DNA of 64,000 nucleotides, taken from Rhodoferax ferrireducens T118 (GTDB lineage: Bacteria; Pseudomonadota; Gammaproteobacteria; Burkholderiales; Burkholderiaceae_C). Location of the stretch: assembly GCF_000013605.1 (NCBI RefSeq), contig NC_007908.1:3100001-3164000 (forward strand). The letters run 5' to 3'. Below are positions 39,788-49,039 of this stretch, one piece after another; position 1 is the first letter of the stretch; each line of letters starts with the position of its first letter. A program made the position numbers and the translations under genes. Under the pieces are notes generated by a model, which did no database searches, was not told the origin of the DNA, and saw nothing but the letters and a program-made list of their open reading frames with translations.

Positions 39788-39841
39788 CCACCATATCCCC
39801 TGACGAAGGCCGCTAACGACATACAGTTAGCGGCTTTTTTC
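39788..39841 (+). repeat. attR: 54-bp direct repeat with duplicated tmRNA terminator
   Basis: Exact copy of 29955-30008, including CCACCA and the GTTAGCGGC terminator stem. Marks the right end of the satellite; chromosomal genes resume beyond. Confidence 0.9.
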
Positions 39842-39900
39842 TTTGGTAAATCAATCACTGACAGTACAACAACGATGCCGGTGAGAGTCATTAAGCTGAA

Positions 39901-40443
39901 CTATTCGGTACCGTCAGCGTACTGGCGAAGCGCGCGGTAGGGTTGCGCCCTATCCCCCGTTGAGACGACCAGCACAAAACCCCGTACCCACCACACCACG
40001 GGCGCAGGTGCCGCCGGCGGGATCGCAGCACCCGCACGCCGCGCGAATGTGACATGGGGCTGATAGGGTCGGGTCTCGACCGCAAGATCAAGCCCGCGCA
40101 GCGCGTACCCAAGCCGCTCGTACAGCGCCCTTAAGGGCATGGGCACCTCTGTCGTGCCAAGTACCGCCAATCCGTGCGGCCAGAGCCTGGGCTGATCCAG
40201 AACCAACTCGAATGGCTGGAACGGCACATCTGCGCTGGCCAGGATGGCTGCCACACGATCGGCATCCACGTTGCCGATGAAATGCAGGGTGATATGCCAG
40301 TTTGCTGGCGCGGATTGCACACATCCAGCGGGCCAGGTCCATTGCCTGGCATGTGCGACCAGTTGCCCTTGAACATCCTCATCGGGCCAAAGCGCCAGAA
40401 AGAGGCGCTGGGTTCGGGTGATCAGGGGTTTGCCACGGTCCAT
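39901..40443 (-). CDS. thpR: RNA 2',3'-cyclic phosphodiesterase ThpR (LigT-like)
   Basis: 2H-phosphoesterase of 180 aa from ATG 40443. Both H-x-T-x motifs are present: HITLHFIG (His50, Thr52) and HVTFARR near residue 133. Opens 2',3'-cyclic phosphates on RNA. First chromosomal gene after the satellite. A TTG 21 bp upstream is a less likely start. Confidence 0.9.
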   Translation of the reverse strand: MDRGKPLITRTQRLFLALWPDEDVQGQLVAHARQWTWPAGCVQSAPANWHITLHFIGNVDADRVAAILASADVPFQPFELVLDQPRLWPHGLAVLGTTEVPMPLRALYERLGYALRGLDLAVETRPYQPHVTFARRAGAAIPPAAPAPVVWWVRGFVLVVSTGDRAQPYRALRQYADGTE

Positions 40444-40482
40444 GCTTGCGTTCCAATAGTCCAAGGAAACTGCAGTATCAGG

Positions 40483-41130
40483 CTACATCTTCTTCTTGAT
40501 CACCAGATGGGTGGCATTGGATGAGGCTGCATGTTCGGCACATTGGTACCCAAGCGACAGCATGTTGAGATCGGCGAACAGGCGCTCGCCGGAGCCGAGC
40601 AGGATGGGCGCGACTGCAATGTGCATTTCGTCAACCAAGCCGGCACGCAGGTATTGCTGAATCGTCGCCACGCCCCCGCCAAGCCGAACATCGAGCCCGT
40701 TGGCCGCTTGTCTGGCACGCGCCAATGCGCTGAAAATGCCGTCGGTGACAAAGTGAAAAGTAGTACCGCCATCCATGGTGATCGACTCGCGGGGGTGGTG
40801 GGTCAATACAAACACCTGGGTGTGATACGGTGGATTGTCTCCCCACCAACCTTTCCAATTCATATCAGGCCATGGCCCGCGAATCGGTCCGAACATGTTC
40901 CGACCCATGATCCACGCGCCTATGTTCCGAAAACCACGGGCAGCAAATTCTTCGTCGGTGCCGGTTGTGCCGCCGTCATGTCCAAACAGGGTCCGAAACG
41001 TCTTGGTCGGCCATGCCCACTGGTGTAGTGCCGGCCCCCCAGCTCCGAGAGGATTCTCAAGATTCTGGTTCGGTCCTGCACCAAATCCGTCGATGGAAAT
41101 GGTGAAACTCTCTACACGCAGCTTTGACAT
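40483..41130 (-). CDS. Dihydrofolate reductase-like protein (RibD C-terminal domain family)
   Basis: 215 aa from ATG 41130. RibD-C/DHFR-like fold: LRVESFTISIDGFGAGPNQN, then AWIMGRNMFGPIRGPWPD, FVLTHHPRESITMDGGTTFHFV and LGGGVATIQQYLRAGLVDEM, then PILLGSGERLF. NADPH-dependent reductase of unknown substrate. The following SelD gene starts beyond 42 kb; this gene's start is 62 bp from the selD stop, in the same direction. Confidence 0.88.
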   Translation of the reverse strand: MSKLRVESFTISIDGFGAGPNQNLENPLGAGGPALHQWAWPTKTFRTLFGHDGGTTGTDEEFAARGFRNIGAWIMGRNMFGPIRGPWPDMNWKGWWGDNPPYHTQVFVLTHHPRESITMDGGTTFHFVTDGIFSALARARQAANGLDVRLGGGVATIQQYLRAGLVDEMHIAVAPILLGSGERLFADLNMLSLGYQCAEHAASSNATHLVIKKKM

Positions 41131-41192
41131 GGTCGTTCCCCTGGTAGAAATAGGGTTGCCTTTCCCTGTGGGGCGACACGCCCCCAGGCCCC

Positions 41193-42278
41193 TCAACGCA
41201 ACTGCAGCTTCGGGGTCCCCGCCCCGGCCGTGATCTCGCCAATCTCGCAGGCCGCATCAAACCCATGCTGCCTGAAAATGGCCAGCACCGCGTCCACCGC
41301 CGCAGGGGCGCACGACACCAGCAGGCCTCCGCTGGTTTGCGGGTCGCTCAGGAGCGCTTGGTCAACCTCGGCAAAGCCGGTGGGCAAGGCAATCTCCTGC
41401 CCATAAGCGGTCCAGTTGCGCCCGGAAGCGCCGGTGACAATGCCCTGCAACGCCAGCTCACGCACACCGGCCAGCAGCGGCACCCGCGCCCAGTCGATTT
41501 GCACCGTGCAGTGTGCTCCGCGTGCAAGTTCCAACGCGTGGCCGGCCAGGCCAAAACCGGTGACGTCGGTCATGGCGTGCACGCCGCTGAGCGCGGCCAG
41601 TTCGGGGCCGGGGGTGTTCAACTGGGTCGTGACGGCGATCATCTGGGCGTAGCCGGGTCCATCCAGTTTTTCCTTTTTAAGCGCCGCCGACAAAATGCCC
41701 ACGCCCAGCGGCTTGCCCAAAATCAGCCTGTCGCCCACTTGGGCATCGGCATTGCGCTTCACGCGGCTGGGGTGCACCAGACCGAGGGCCACCAAGCCGT
41801 AAATAGGCTCGACCGAGTCGATGGTGTGGCCACCGGCGATCGGGATACCGGCGGCACGACAGACCGAGGCGCCGCCTTCGAGGATTTTGGCGATGGTCTC
41901 GGTGGACAGCACGTTGATCGGCATGCCGACCAGGGCCAGCGCCAGAATCGGCTTGCCGCCCATGGCATAGACGTCGGAGATGGCGTTGGTGGCGGCGATG
42001 CGGCCAAAGTCAAACGGGTCGTCGACGATCGGCATGAAGAAGTCGGTGGTGGCGATCAGGGCCTGCTCGTCGTTAAGCCGGTAGACAGCTGCGTCATCGG
42101 CGGTCTCGATGCCCACCATCAGCTCCTTCGGGATCGGCATGGCGGTGATGCCCTTGAGGATTTCAGACAGGACACCAGGCGCAATCTTGCAGCCGCAGCC
42201 GCCGCCATGGGACAGGCTGGTGAGGCGCGGCTGCTTGGGTGGGGTGGTCGCAGGGCTTGGGGTGAGTGAGGTGGTCAA
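41193..42278 (-). CDS. selD: Selenide, water dikinase
   Basis: Makes selenophosphate from selenide and ATP. 361 aa from the TTG at 42278, preceded by AGGAAAAAAAC; a far upstream ATG at 42383 would add 35 atypical residues. SLSHGGGCGCKIAP holds Cys28 (equivalent of E. coli Cys17; not selenocysteine here) and Lys31 (E. coli Lys20). Other signatures: DDAAVYRLNDEQALIATTDF, then FMPIVDDPFDFGRIAATNAI and GHTIDSVEP. No selA, selB or tRNA-Sec is in the window, so use for 2-selenouridine or a distant formate dehydrogenase cannot be told. Confidence 0.93.
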   Translation of the reverse strand: MTTSLTPSPATTPPKQPRLTSLSHGGGCGCKIAPGVLSEILKGITAMPIPKELMVGIETADDAAVYRLNDEQALIATTDFFMPIVDDPFDFGRIAATNAISDVYAMGGKPILALALVGMPINVLSTETIAKILEGGASVCRAAGIPIAGGHTIDSVEPIYGLVALGLVHPSRVKRNADAQVGDRLILGKPLGVGILSAALKKEKLDGPGYAQMIAVTTQLNTPGPELAALSGVHAMTDVTGFGLAGHALELARGAHCTVQIDWARVPLLAGVRELALQGIVTGASGRNWTAYGQEIALPTGFAEVDQALLSDPQTSGGLLVSCAPAAVDAVLAIFRQHGFDAACEIGEITAGAGTPKLQLR

Positions 42279-42515
42279 GTTTTTTTCCTGTTGAAGCTTC
42301 AAGTCATGTGTTTCAGAGTCCAGCAACCCGGACCGGGCGCGACGCCATGGTCCGCGGGCTCTATTTTGCGGTTGTGGGCTCATGCCGCATCATAAGAAAA
42401 TACCAAAAACTGTCGGTGATGGGGGTATTTCAAAGAACGCCTGCCACAAGGCGTCGGCGTTTGAGTCAGCCTTCCACCGCGCCGCTAACGGGCGCCGCGA
42501 ATCAAACGCGACTTA

Positions 42516-42571
42516 AGCTATATTATTTATAGCAATAAATGCATGATTGACGGGGGCTGCAGGCCAGTTTT
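42516..42571 (+). repeat. Dispersed TATAGCT/GGGGCTAGAGGCC repeat, copy 2
   Basis: AGCTATATTATTTATAGC then ATTGACGGGGGCTGCAGGCC and AGTTTT. Lies in the 337-bp gap between selD and the acyl-CoA synthetase, where nothing else is seen. Confidence 0.65.
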
Positions 42572-42615
42572 ATATAAACCAGCACAGCGACAGCCCCCTC
42601 CGGCACAAACGCGGT

Positions 42616-44238
42616 TTAACTGAACACGCCGCCGTACTGCTTGCGCAAATCGCCCTTCTGCACTTTGCCGGTACCGCCGACCGGCAGTGCGTCGAGAAAA
42701 ACGACATCATCCGGCACCCACCACTTGGCCACGCGCTCGGTGAGAAACGCCAGAATTTCTTCGCGTTCCACCGCCTTGCCCGGCTTGCGCACGATGAACA
42801 GCAACGGGCGTTCATCCCACTTGGGGTGTTTGACGCCGATGACGGCCGCCATCGCCACTGCCGGGTGGCCCATCGCGGCGCTTTCCAGATCAATCGAACT
42901 GATCCACTCGCCACCGGTCTTGATCACGTCTTTGGCGCGGTCGCGGATCTGCATGACGCCGTGGGCGTCGATGGTGGCAATGTCGCCAGTGGGGAACCAG
43001 CCATCGACCAGCGGTGAGCGATCCCCCTTGTAATAGCCGGTCACGATCCACTGTCCGCGCACCATCAGTTCGCCTTGCGACACGCCGTCGCGCGGCAAGG
43101 TGGCACCGGCCTCATCCACGATCTTGATCTCGGCGCCAAACACCGACTTGCCCTGGCGGGCTATTGTCGCGTGCTGCTGCGCCGGGCTCAGCTCCAGGTC
43201 CCTGGGTGTCAGGCAACTCATGGTGGTGGCGGCCGTGGTCTCGGTCATGCCCCAGCCGTGGCGCACCTCGACGCCGTAGTCGTCGGCAAATTTGGCAATC
43301 AAGGACGCGGGCATGGCCGAGCCGCCCACCGCCGTGCGGCGCATGCTGGAAAAGCGCAGGCCGTGTTGCTCCACATGCTGCATCAGACCGAGCCAGATGG
43401 TGGGCACACCGGCGCTCACCGTCACGCGCTCGGTTTCCATCAGTTCATACAGGCTGGCGCCGTCCAGACGCGGGCCGGGCAAGACCAGCCGCGAGCCGCC
43501 GATCGGCGCGGCGTAGGGAATGCACCAGGCATTGATGTGAAACATGGGCACCACCGGCAGCACCGTGTCTCGGGGCGAGAGCGACAGAATGCCGGGCAGG
43601 CAGCCCGACATGGCGTTGAGCACAATCGCGCGGTGCGAGTACAACGCGCCCTTGGGGTTGCCGGTGGTGCCCGAGGTGTAGCACAGGGCGGCGCCGGTGC
43701 GCTCGTCAAATTGCGGCCAGTCAAACTGCTCGCTGTGCGGGGCAATCAGCTCCTCGTAGCACAGCACATTGCTCACCCCCTCAACCGCTGCCATGTTGGC
43801 CACGTCGCTCAGGCAAACCCAGGCTTTGACTTTGGGGCAGTGCGCGGCGATCCCTTTGACCAGGGGCGCAAAAGTGGCGTCAAACAACATCACCGCGTCT
43901 TCGGCGTGGTTGATGATGTAGATGAGCTGCTGGGCCTGCAGGCGCGGGTTGCAGGTGTGCATCACCATGCCGCTGCCGGAGACCGCAAAGTAGGCCTCCA
44001 GATGGCGGTGGTTGTTCCAGGCGATGGAGCCGACCGCGCTGCCGGCTTCCAGTCCCAGACTCTTGAGGGCATGGGCCAGTTTGCGCGAACGCGCGGCGCA
44101 CTGGGCATAGGTGTAGCGAAACAGCGGTCCGTGCGTTTCACGCGAGACAACCTCGACGTCGCCAAACTGGGCCGCGCCATGTTCGATGACATCAGAAATA
44201 AGAAGGGGGCGGTCCATCATGAGGCCGGGTTGAAGCAT
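42616..44238 (-). CDS. AMP-forming acyl-CoA synthetase (medium/long-chain, AlkK-like)
   Basis: 540 aa from ATG 44238 with CAGGAG upstream; an in-frame extension to 44571 runs into the hydrolase gene and is rejected. Motifs: P-loop [60 protein letters not shown] and [14 protein letters not shown] with the catalytic Lys. Activates a fatty or aromatic acid to its CoA ester. It follows the hydrolase by 16 bp and lies downstream of the aor genes, so it may activate the acid made by the oxidoreductase. Confidence 0.9.
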   Translation of the reverse strand: MLQPGLMMDRPLLISDVIEHGAAQFGDVEVVSRETHGPLFRYTYAQCAARSRKLAHALKSLGLEAGSAVGSIAWNNHRHLEAYFAVSGSGMVMHTCNPRLQAQQLIYIINHAEDAVMLFDATFAPLVKGIAAHCPKVKAWVCLSDVANMAAVEGVSNVLCYEELIAPHSEQFDWPQFDERTGAALCYTSGTTGNPKGALYSHRAIVLNAMSGCLPGILSLSPRDTVLPVVPMFHINAWCIPYAAPIGGSRLVLPGPRLDGASLYELMETERVTVSAGVPTIWLGLMQHVEQHGLRFSSMRRTAVGGSAMPASLIAKFADDYGVEVRHGWGMTETTAATTMSCLTPRDLELSPAQQHATIARQGKSVFGAEIKIVDEAGATLPRDGVSQGELMVRGQWIVTGYYKGDRSPLVDGWFPTGDIATIDAHGVMQIRDRAKDVIKTGGEWISSIDLESAAMGHPAVAMAAVIGVKHPKWDERPLLFIVRKPGKAVEREEILAFLTERVAKWWVPDDVVFLDALPVGGTGKVQKGDLRKQYGGVFS

Positions 44239-44254
44239 GGTCAATATCTCCTGA

Positions 44255-45046
44255 TTAAAGCTTGAGGGTGGCCAAAAACGACTCGATCGCCGGATTGACT
44301 GCTTGCGGGTGGGTGAGGTTTGAGGCGTGTCCGGCTCCCGGCACCACGATGAGCCGGGCGTTGGGCATGGCATCGGCCATGGCCTTGGCGCGCGGGAGCT
44401 CGATCGCACGGTCACTGCCGCCGTGGAGTACCAGCGTGGGAACAGCAATGCGCCCGATCTGATCGCTGATGTCATCGCGGGTGCCCAGCGTCTGAAAACT
44501 CTGCAACAAATCGGCGGGTGCGGTCTTTTTCCATTTTTCGCGCCACACGGCTGCACCCGGCCACTGCTCACCCAGGATGACGGTTTCGATGGTCGTGGCG
44601 GTCTGGTCCGAGAGGCCGTTGACGGCCCAGTCCTGGAGCATGGCTTGGTAGGCGGGCATTTTGGCCGGGTCTTCCGTCTTGGCCTGCGTGTCGATCAGGA
44701 CCAGCGCACGCACGATTTCCGGATGCGTCAGCGCGCAGCGCAGCGACAGGTAGCCGCCTTGTGACATGCCGACCAGCACGGCCTGCCCGACACCCAGATG
44801 TGCCAGCAAAGCGGCCAGGTCATTCGCGGAGTCGTAGTAGCTGAAAGGGGCGCAGGCTCCGGTGGCGGTTTGGCCGTGTGCGCGCTCATCCCACACGATG
44901 CAGCGGTAGCGGGACTTGAGCGCGGCCACCTGCGGTGCAAACATGCTGCTGTCCATCAGCAAGCCATGGGAAAAGATGAGGGCCGGGCCAGCGCCGCCGC
45001 TGTCCTCGAAGTAAAGGTTCTGGCCATTGACCTGGGCGTAAGGCAT
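44255..45046 (-). CDS. Alpha/beta-fold hydrolase (3-oxoadipate enol-lactonase-like)
   Basis: 263 aa from ATG 45046 (CAGGAGACTTC upstream). Oxyanion segment FSHGLLMDSSMFAPQVAAL, nucleophile elbow GMSQGGYLSL (Ser), acid in VLHGGSDRAI, and His in VPGAGHASNL. Resembles ring-cleavage lactonases but such enzymes vary widely; substrate unknown. Cotranscribed with the acyl-CoA synthetase. Confidence 0.85.
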   Translation of the reverse strand: MPYAQVNGQNLYFEDSGGAGPALIFSHGLLMDSSMFAPQVAALKSRYRCIVWDERAHGQTATGACAPFSYYDSANDLAALLAHLGVGQAVLVGMSQGGYLSLRCALTHPEIVRALVLIDTQAKTEDPAKMPAYQAMLQDWAVNGLSDQTATTIETVILGEQWPGAAVWREKWKKTAPADLLQSFQTLGTRDDISDQIGRIAVPTLVLHGGSDRAIELPRAKAMADAMPNARLIVVPGAGHASNLTHPQAVNPAIESFLATLKL

Positions 45047-45187
45047 GAAGTCTCCTGTTTTATTGTTCAAAGATGGTGCCGCGGGCATCCTATGACGCCC
45101 GGATTTTCCGGTCAACCCGGTCCGGTAACGTCAGCGACAAAAGGGAGACAACGCCATGATTGATTCGGCCGGCCAGCCCTGAAGAAC

Positions 45188-45487
45188 CTAGCCGCCGCCG
45201 CGCTGCATGTACAGGTCGAAGCGCTTCATGAAGGTGTAACGCCGGGCCTCATCGAGCCCGGCAAAACGGAAGCTGACCTGCAACACCGGGATGCTGACCA
45301 GGCCGATCACACGCGGTGCGGCCACCTGCCATTTCAGACCCAGCGCGCCGTCACCGATGCGCACGCCAGCGGATTTGGCCTGCAGTTTCCAGTGATGGTC
45401 GCCAATGGCCCGGGGCAGCCACATCAGCCACTCGGCCTCGGTACAGCCCATTTCGCGCTCAAATATTTCGGCGTAAAACGATTGCAT
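45188..45487 (-). CDS. Hypothetical protein at the end of the aor operon (aorE position)
   Basis: 99 aa, Trp/Arg-rich (EREMGCTEAEWLMWLPRAIG; DHHWKLQAKSAGV; SFRFAGLDEARRYTFMKRFD). No named domain recognised. It is the fifth gene of a run AorA-AorB-AorC-MoaD-like, the position of aorE in Aromatoleum-type operons, so a maturation role is possible. A dispersed repeat lies between it and the MoaD gene. Confidence 0.6.
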   Translation of the reverse strand: MQSFYAEIFEREMGCTEAEWLMWLPRAIGDHHWKLQAKSAGVRIGDGALGLKWQVAAPRVIGLVSIPVLQVSFRFAGLDEARRYTFMKRFDLYMQRGGG

Positions 45488-45489
45488 TT

Positions 45490-45534
45490 TGATAGCGACT
45501 TGCGCTCATGGTTCGGGGGCTAGAGGCCAATTTT
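45490..45534 (+). repeat. Dispersed TATAGCT/GGGGCTAGAGGCC repeat, copy 3
   Basis: GATAGCGACTTGCGCTCATG then GTTCGGGGGCTAGAGGCCAA and TTTT. It sits between two genes of the aor operon, on the strand opposite to their transcription. Confidence 0.65.
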
Positions 45535-45545
45535 CTATATAAAAA

Positions 45546-45800
45546 TCAGCCACCGGCAATCGGTGGCCAGATGGCCAGCACATCGCCCTCGGCCAGGGTT
45601 TGGTTCGCGCGTTTGTCTGGCGCGATGTAAGTGCCATTGACCAGCACCAGGTGCACCTGCTTCGCCGGCAGCTGATACTGGTCGACCAGCTGGCCAATGG
45701 TGGTCTCCCGCGCAATGTCCAGCGCCACGAAGTTGGTGTACTTGGCCTCTGCAGGCAGATAGTCGGTCAGCGACGCAAACAACTTGAGGGTAATCTTCAT
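45546..45800 (-). CDS. MoaD/ThiS-family sulfur carrier, aor-associated
   Basis: 84 aa ubiquitin-like protein with the required C-terminal Gly-Gly (AIWPPIAGG). MoaD-type proteins donate sulfur for the pterin dithiolene; those beside aldehyde oxidoreductases probably serve the tungsten pterin. Also present: LVNGTYIAPDKRANQTLAEG. Located 18 bp after the FAD subunit gene. Confidence 0.88.
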   Translation of the reverse strand: MKITLKLFASLTDYLPAEAKYTNFVALDIARETTIGQLVDQYQLPAKQVHLVLVNGTYIAPDKRANQTLAEGDVLAIWPPIAGG

Positions 45801-45818
45801 GCCCTGTCACCTGTCCGC

Positions 45819-47111
45819 TTAGCGCTTGCGCGCATCGGCACCCGACCAGTCGCCCTGCCCCAGCGCCGAGGCTTGGTAGGCTTCCACCAGGCGGGTGGGG
45901 TCTTGCATCAGCTTGTCTTTCCAGGCCCCCAGCTTGATCTGGCCTTCAACCAGGCCGCGCATCACGCCGATGTGCTCGGTCCAGCCAACCGCGTTGCAGC
46001 CCACCATCACATCATCCTGAAAACGCAGGCTCAGGTGGCGGCCGGAGGCCTTGTCGGTCAGCTCCACATGGTCGCAGCCCGGCGTACCCTGCCAGTCGCC
46101 AAAGCTGGCCGAGATCAGGCCCAGGGTGTCGAGCACGTTGATTTGCGTCACGCCACTGAGGTCGGCCTGCGCCGGCCTGCCCTGCGCGAACGCGACCATG
46201 TTGGCGGCAGCGATGCGCGCCTGCTCGGCGGCGTTGGGCTGGATGGCGCTGACCATGGTCTTGCCGCTGACCTTGTCAAAGGCCTCGGCGCAGTCGCCTG
46301 CAGCAAAAACGCCGGGCACATTGGTTTGCAGGTGTTCATCGGTCAACACCCCCAGCAGACAGGTAATGCCGGAATGTTCCAGAAAACCAATCGCCGGGCG
46401 CACCCCTGCGGCGCTGATGACCAGATCGGCCTGCATGGTGGTGCCATTGGACAGCTTCACGTTCAAAGGGGTGCCGGGTTCAATCGACTCGACCCGGGTG
46501 CCGGTAAAGACCTCAACTCCCTTGGACTCGCACCAGTCGCGGATCATGCCGCCCGCCGTCGGGCCCATCATGCGCGGCACCATGCGGTCGCCCATTTCAA
46601 CCACGCTCAGGTGTACACCGCGCGCCGTCAGCGCTTCCATGATGATGCAGCCGATAAAACCAGCGCCGAGTTGCAGCACGCGCGCACCCGGCTTGGCCCG
46701 CAGGCAAATAGCACGTGCATCAGCCAGCGTCCAGCAGGTGTGAACCCCTTCGGACTGGATGCCAGGAATGGGCGGGCTCACCGGATGCGAGCCGGTGGCG
46801 ATCAACAAGGTGTCATAACTGAGCGTTTCACCACTCGTAAACGCTATTGTTTTTGTAGCTGACTGTACAGACTGCACGCGGGCCTGAAGCACTTTTATCT
46901 TCAAGTCTTCAAAATGTGTCGGACTTTTGCGCAGATAAGTGCCACGTTCGTCGATATTGCCCATCAACAGGTAGGGAATGGCCATGCGCGAGTAAGACGG
47001 CTCCGGCTCATCACCGATCACCGTGATGCTGTCCTGGGCACTGAGCTTGCGAATGGTTTCAGCGGCAATGACACCGGCCGGGCCGGCGCCGAGGATGACG
47101 TGATGGGTCAT
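45819..47111 (-). CDS. aorC: FAD/NAD-dependent oxidoreductase, AorC-type subunit of aldehyde oxidoreductase
   Basis: 430 aa pyridine-nucleotide-disulfide oxidoreductase fold. FAD-binding VILGAGPAGVIAAE at residues 5-18, TLLIATGSHPVSPP, NAD-binding LQLGAGFIGCIIMEAL, and the FAD end GVFAAGDCAE. As in heterotrimeric AorABC enzymes it should carry electrons from the oxidoreductase to NAD+. The DNA at 46846-46895 inside this gene looks like the dispersed repeat, yet the frame is intact. Confidence 0.85.
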   Translation of the reverse strand: MTHHVILGAGPAGVIAAETIRKLSAQDSITVIGDEPEPSYSRMAIPYLLMGNIDERGTYLRKSPTHFEDLKIKVLQARVQSVQSATKTIAFTSGETLSYDTLLIATGSHPVSPPIPGIQSEGVHTCWTLADARAICLRAKPGARVLQLGAGFIGCIIMEALTARGVHLSVVEMGDRMVPRMMGPTAGGMIRDWCESKGVEVFTGTRVESIEPGTPLNVKLSNGTTMQADLVISAAGVRPAIGFLEHSGITCLLGVLTDEHLQTNVPGVFAAGDCAEAFDKVSGKTMVSAIQPNAAEQARIAAANMVAFAQGRPAQADLSGVTQINVLDTLGLISASFGDWQGTPGCDHVELTDKASGRHLSLRFQDDVMVGCNAVGWTEHIGVMRGLVEGQIKLGAWKDKLMQDPTRLVEAYQASALGQGDWSGADARKR

Positions 47112-47173
47112 GAGATTCTCCAGAAAAAAACGGCTCTTTGCAGAGCCGTCATGTTAGGTGGCAGGGACGACGT

Positions 47174-49027
47174 TTACAAGCTCAGGCGTTCCCGTGTGGC
47201 GGCCGTTGGGCGCCCCTCAGTATCCCAGCCACGCGCTTCATAGTAAAGCGGCAGCATGGTGGCCAACTCATTGAACTTGCCTTTCGCCGGACCGGTCTTG
47301 CAGGCACCCTCAACGCTGGTCAAACGCGGTGGCAGGCTGTCGTCGGCTTTGGTGAAGCCGGCACGGTTGTTGAACTCGCGCTCCATGTTCCAGATGCGTT
47401 CACCAATTTTTGCCAGCTCTTCAATGGTGTACTGCTCACCGCAGGCACCCTGCATTTGCGGTGACAGGTCTTGCAGGCCCCAGGCAAAGGTGGTGAAGAT
47501 GCACACGCCAGCCGAGTCAAACGCAGCGGTGGCATCCTGGAAGGCCTTGACCAGCTCGGGCTTGCCTTTGGATTCGAGCGGATCGGTCTTGACCGGGATC
47601 CCCAGAACTTCTGATGCGATGGTGTAGCCGCGCAAGTGGCAGCCACCGCGGTTGCTGGTGGCATACGCCAGGCCAATACCCTGGATGGCACGGCTGTCAT
47701 AGGCCGGGAACTCCTGACCCTTGCTGCTCATGCTGAGTTCCGGGTGACCATACTTGGCCGTCAGGCGTTTGGAACCCATGGCAATTTCCTTGCCAAAACC
47801 ACGGCCGTTGACCGTTTCTTCGGCCAGGAAGGCCACCGCACGGGCGGAGCCAAAGGGTGCTTCAATGCCGAGCTGTTCTTTGGTGAGTATCCCCATGCCG
47901 TAGAGCTCCATCACCGCACCAATCGTTGCGCCAAAGGTGATGGGGTCAATGCCTTCTTCGTTGCACAGCAAGTTGACGTATTGCAGAGCTTCCAGGTCAT
48001 TCACACCATTGGCAGCACCCAGCGCCCAGGCGGCCTCGTATTCCAGACCACCGTTGGCACCGCGGTATTGAGGCTTGTTCTCGATGGTGAAGTGGCCTTC
48101 ATCCATCTTGCTGATGCGCCCGCAGGCAATGGTGCAGCCAAAACAGGCCTGGTTGGTCACCAACTGCTTTTTGCCATCCGTTTTGCGCGGTGTTGCCATG
48201 GCCTCCGCACCAATGTCCTTGGCACCTTCGAACTGCACTTCCTGGTGATTGCGGGTAGGCAAAGCACCAATTTCGTTGATCACACTCATCAGCACCTGGG
48301 TGCCCATGGCGGGCAGGCCGGTGCCGGTGACGCCGTTTTCGGCCAGGATTTTTTTGGCGGCTTTGGTCGCTGCCATGAAAGCTTTCGGGTCACGGATGTT
48401 GCCCACGCCTTTGGTACCGCGCACGGCAATCGCCTTGAGGTTTTTGCTGCCCATGACCGCGCCGACGCCGGAGCGACCGGCAGCACGGTGCAAGTCGTTG
48501 ACCACGGCGGCAAACAGCACGCCGTTTTCTCCGGCCTTGCCAATGGAGGACACGCGAGTCAGCGGGTCTTGCAGGCCCTTCTTGATGATTTCTTCAGTTT
48601 CCCAGACGCTCTTGCCCCACAGGTGGGAGGCATCACGCAGCTCGGCCAGGTCGTCATTGACGTACAAAAAGACGGGTTTGGCGCTCTTGCCTTCAAAAAT
48701 GACCATGTCCCAGCCAGCCATCTTGAATTCGGCACCCCAGTAGCCGCCCGAGTTGGAGCAGGCAATGGCGCCAGTCAGCGGACCTTTGGTGATCACCGTG
48801 TAGCGGCCTCCGGTGGAGGCCATGGTGCCGGTCAGCGGGCCGGTGGCCCAGATGATCTTGTTGTCGGCAGAAAGTGGGTCAACCGTGGCATCCACTTCCT
48901 CGACCAGGTACTTGGTGCCCAGGCCGCGTGAACCGATGTAGGCCTGTGCCCATTCCATGTTGAGGGGTTCAGACTTGACGGTGCCCGCGGTCAAGTTAAC
49001 GCGGAGGATTTTTCCAGCCCATGACAT
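47174..49027 (-). CDS. aorB: Tungsten-containing aldehyde:ferredoxin oxidoreductase, catalytic subunit
   Basis: Oxidises aldehydes to acids (and can reduce acids) with a tungsto-bis-pterin and a [4Fe-4S] cluster. 617 aa, full length. N-terminal GKILRVNLTAGTVKSEPL, then YTVITKGPLTGAIACSNSGG, SSIGKAGENGVLFAAVVND, RSGVGAVMGSKNLKAI and cluster ligands CFGCTIACGR with a further Cys in SAGVCIF. Preceded by the Fe-S subunit gene at 12 bp. Bacterial enzymes of this kind act on aromatic and aliphatic aldehydes; the substrate here is not fixed. Confidence 0.93.
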   Translation of the reverse strand: MSWAGKILRVNLTAGTVKSEPLNMEWAQAYIGSRGLGTKYLVEEVDATVDPLSADNKIIWATGPLTGTMASTGGRYTVITKGPLTGAIACSNSGGYWGAEFKMAGWDMVIFEGKSAKPVFLYVNDDLAELRDASHLWGKSVWETEEIIKKGLQDPLTRVSSIGKAGENGVLFAAVVNDLHRAAGRSGVGAVMGSKNLKAIAVRGTKGVGNIRDPKAFMAATKAAKKILAENGVTGTGLPAMGTQVLMSVINEIGALPTRNHQEVQFEGAKDIGAEAMATPRKTDGKKQLVTNQACFGCTIACGRISKMDEGHFTIENKPQYRGANGGLEYEAAWALGAANGVNDLEALQYVNLLCNEEGIDPITFGATIGAVMELYGMGILTKEQLGIEAPFGSARAVAFLAEETVNGRGFGKEIAMGSKRLTAKYGHPELSMSSKGQEFPAYDSRAIQGIGLAYATSNRGGCHLRGYTIASEVLGIPVKTDPLESKGKPELVKAFQDATAAFDSAGVCIFTTFAWGLQDLSPQMQGACGEQYTIEELAKIGERIWNMEREFNNRAGFTKADDSLPPRLTSVEGACKTGPAKGKFNELATMLPLYYEARGWDTEGRPTAATRERLSL

Positions 49028-49039
49028 GATGCGTGCTCC

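Larger units (their letters stand above)
29955..39841. mobile_element. Phage-satellite-like integrative element in ssrA
   Basis: About 9.9 kb bounded by exact 54-bp repeats. Order: integrase, unknown, AlpA, zinc-ribbon protein, DUF3987, two small unknowns, HK97-type capsid, small unknown, then oppositely oriented cargo (DUF4145, membrane protein) and debris of other integrases. Int-AlpA-primase-like modules are the hallmark of P4-type and PICI satellites, and a lone capsid gene without terminase, portal or tail points to a satellite that builds particles with helper functions. Both ends carry GGGGGAACA repeats. The att sites are intact, so excision may still be possible. Confidence 0.8.

Noticed and set aside
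41193..42278. Selenocysteine codon in selD
   Set aside because: The catalytic position is encoded as Cys (GGGCGCKI) and no in-frame TGA occurs there.
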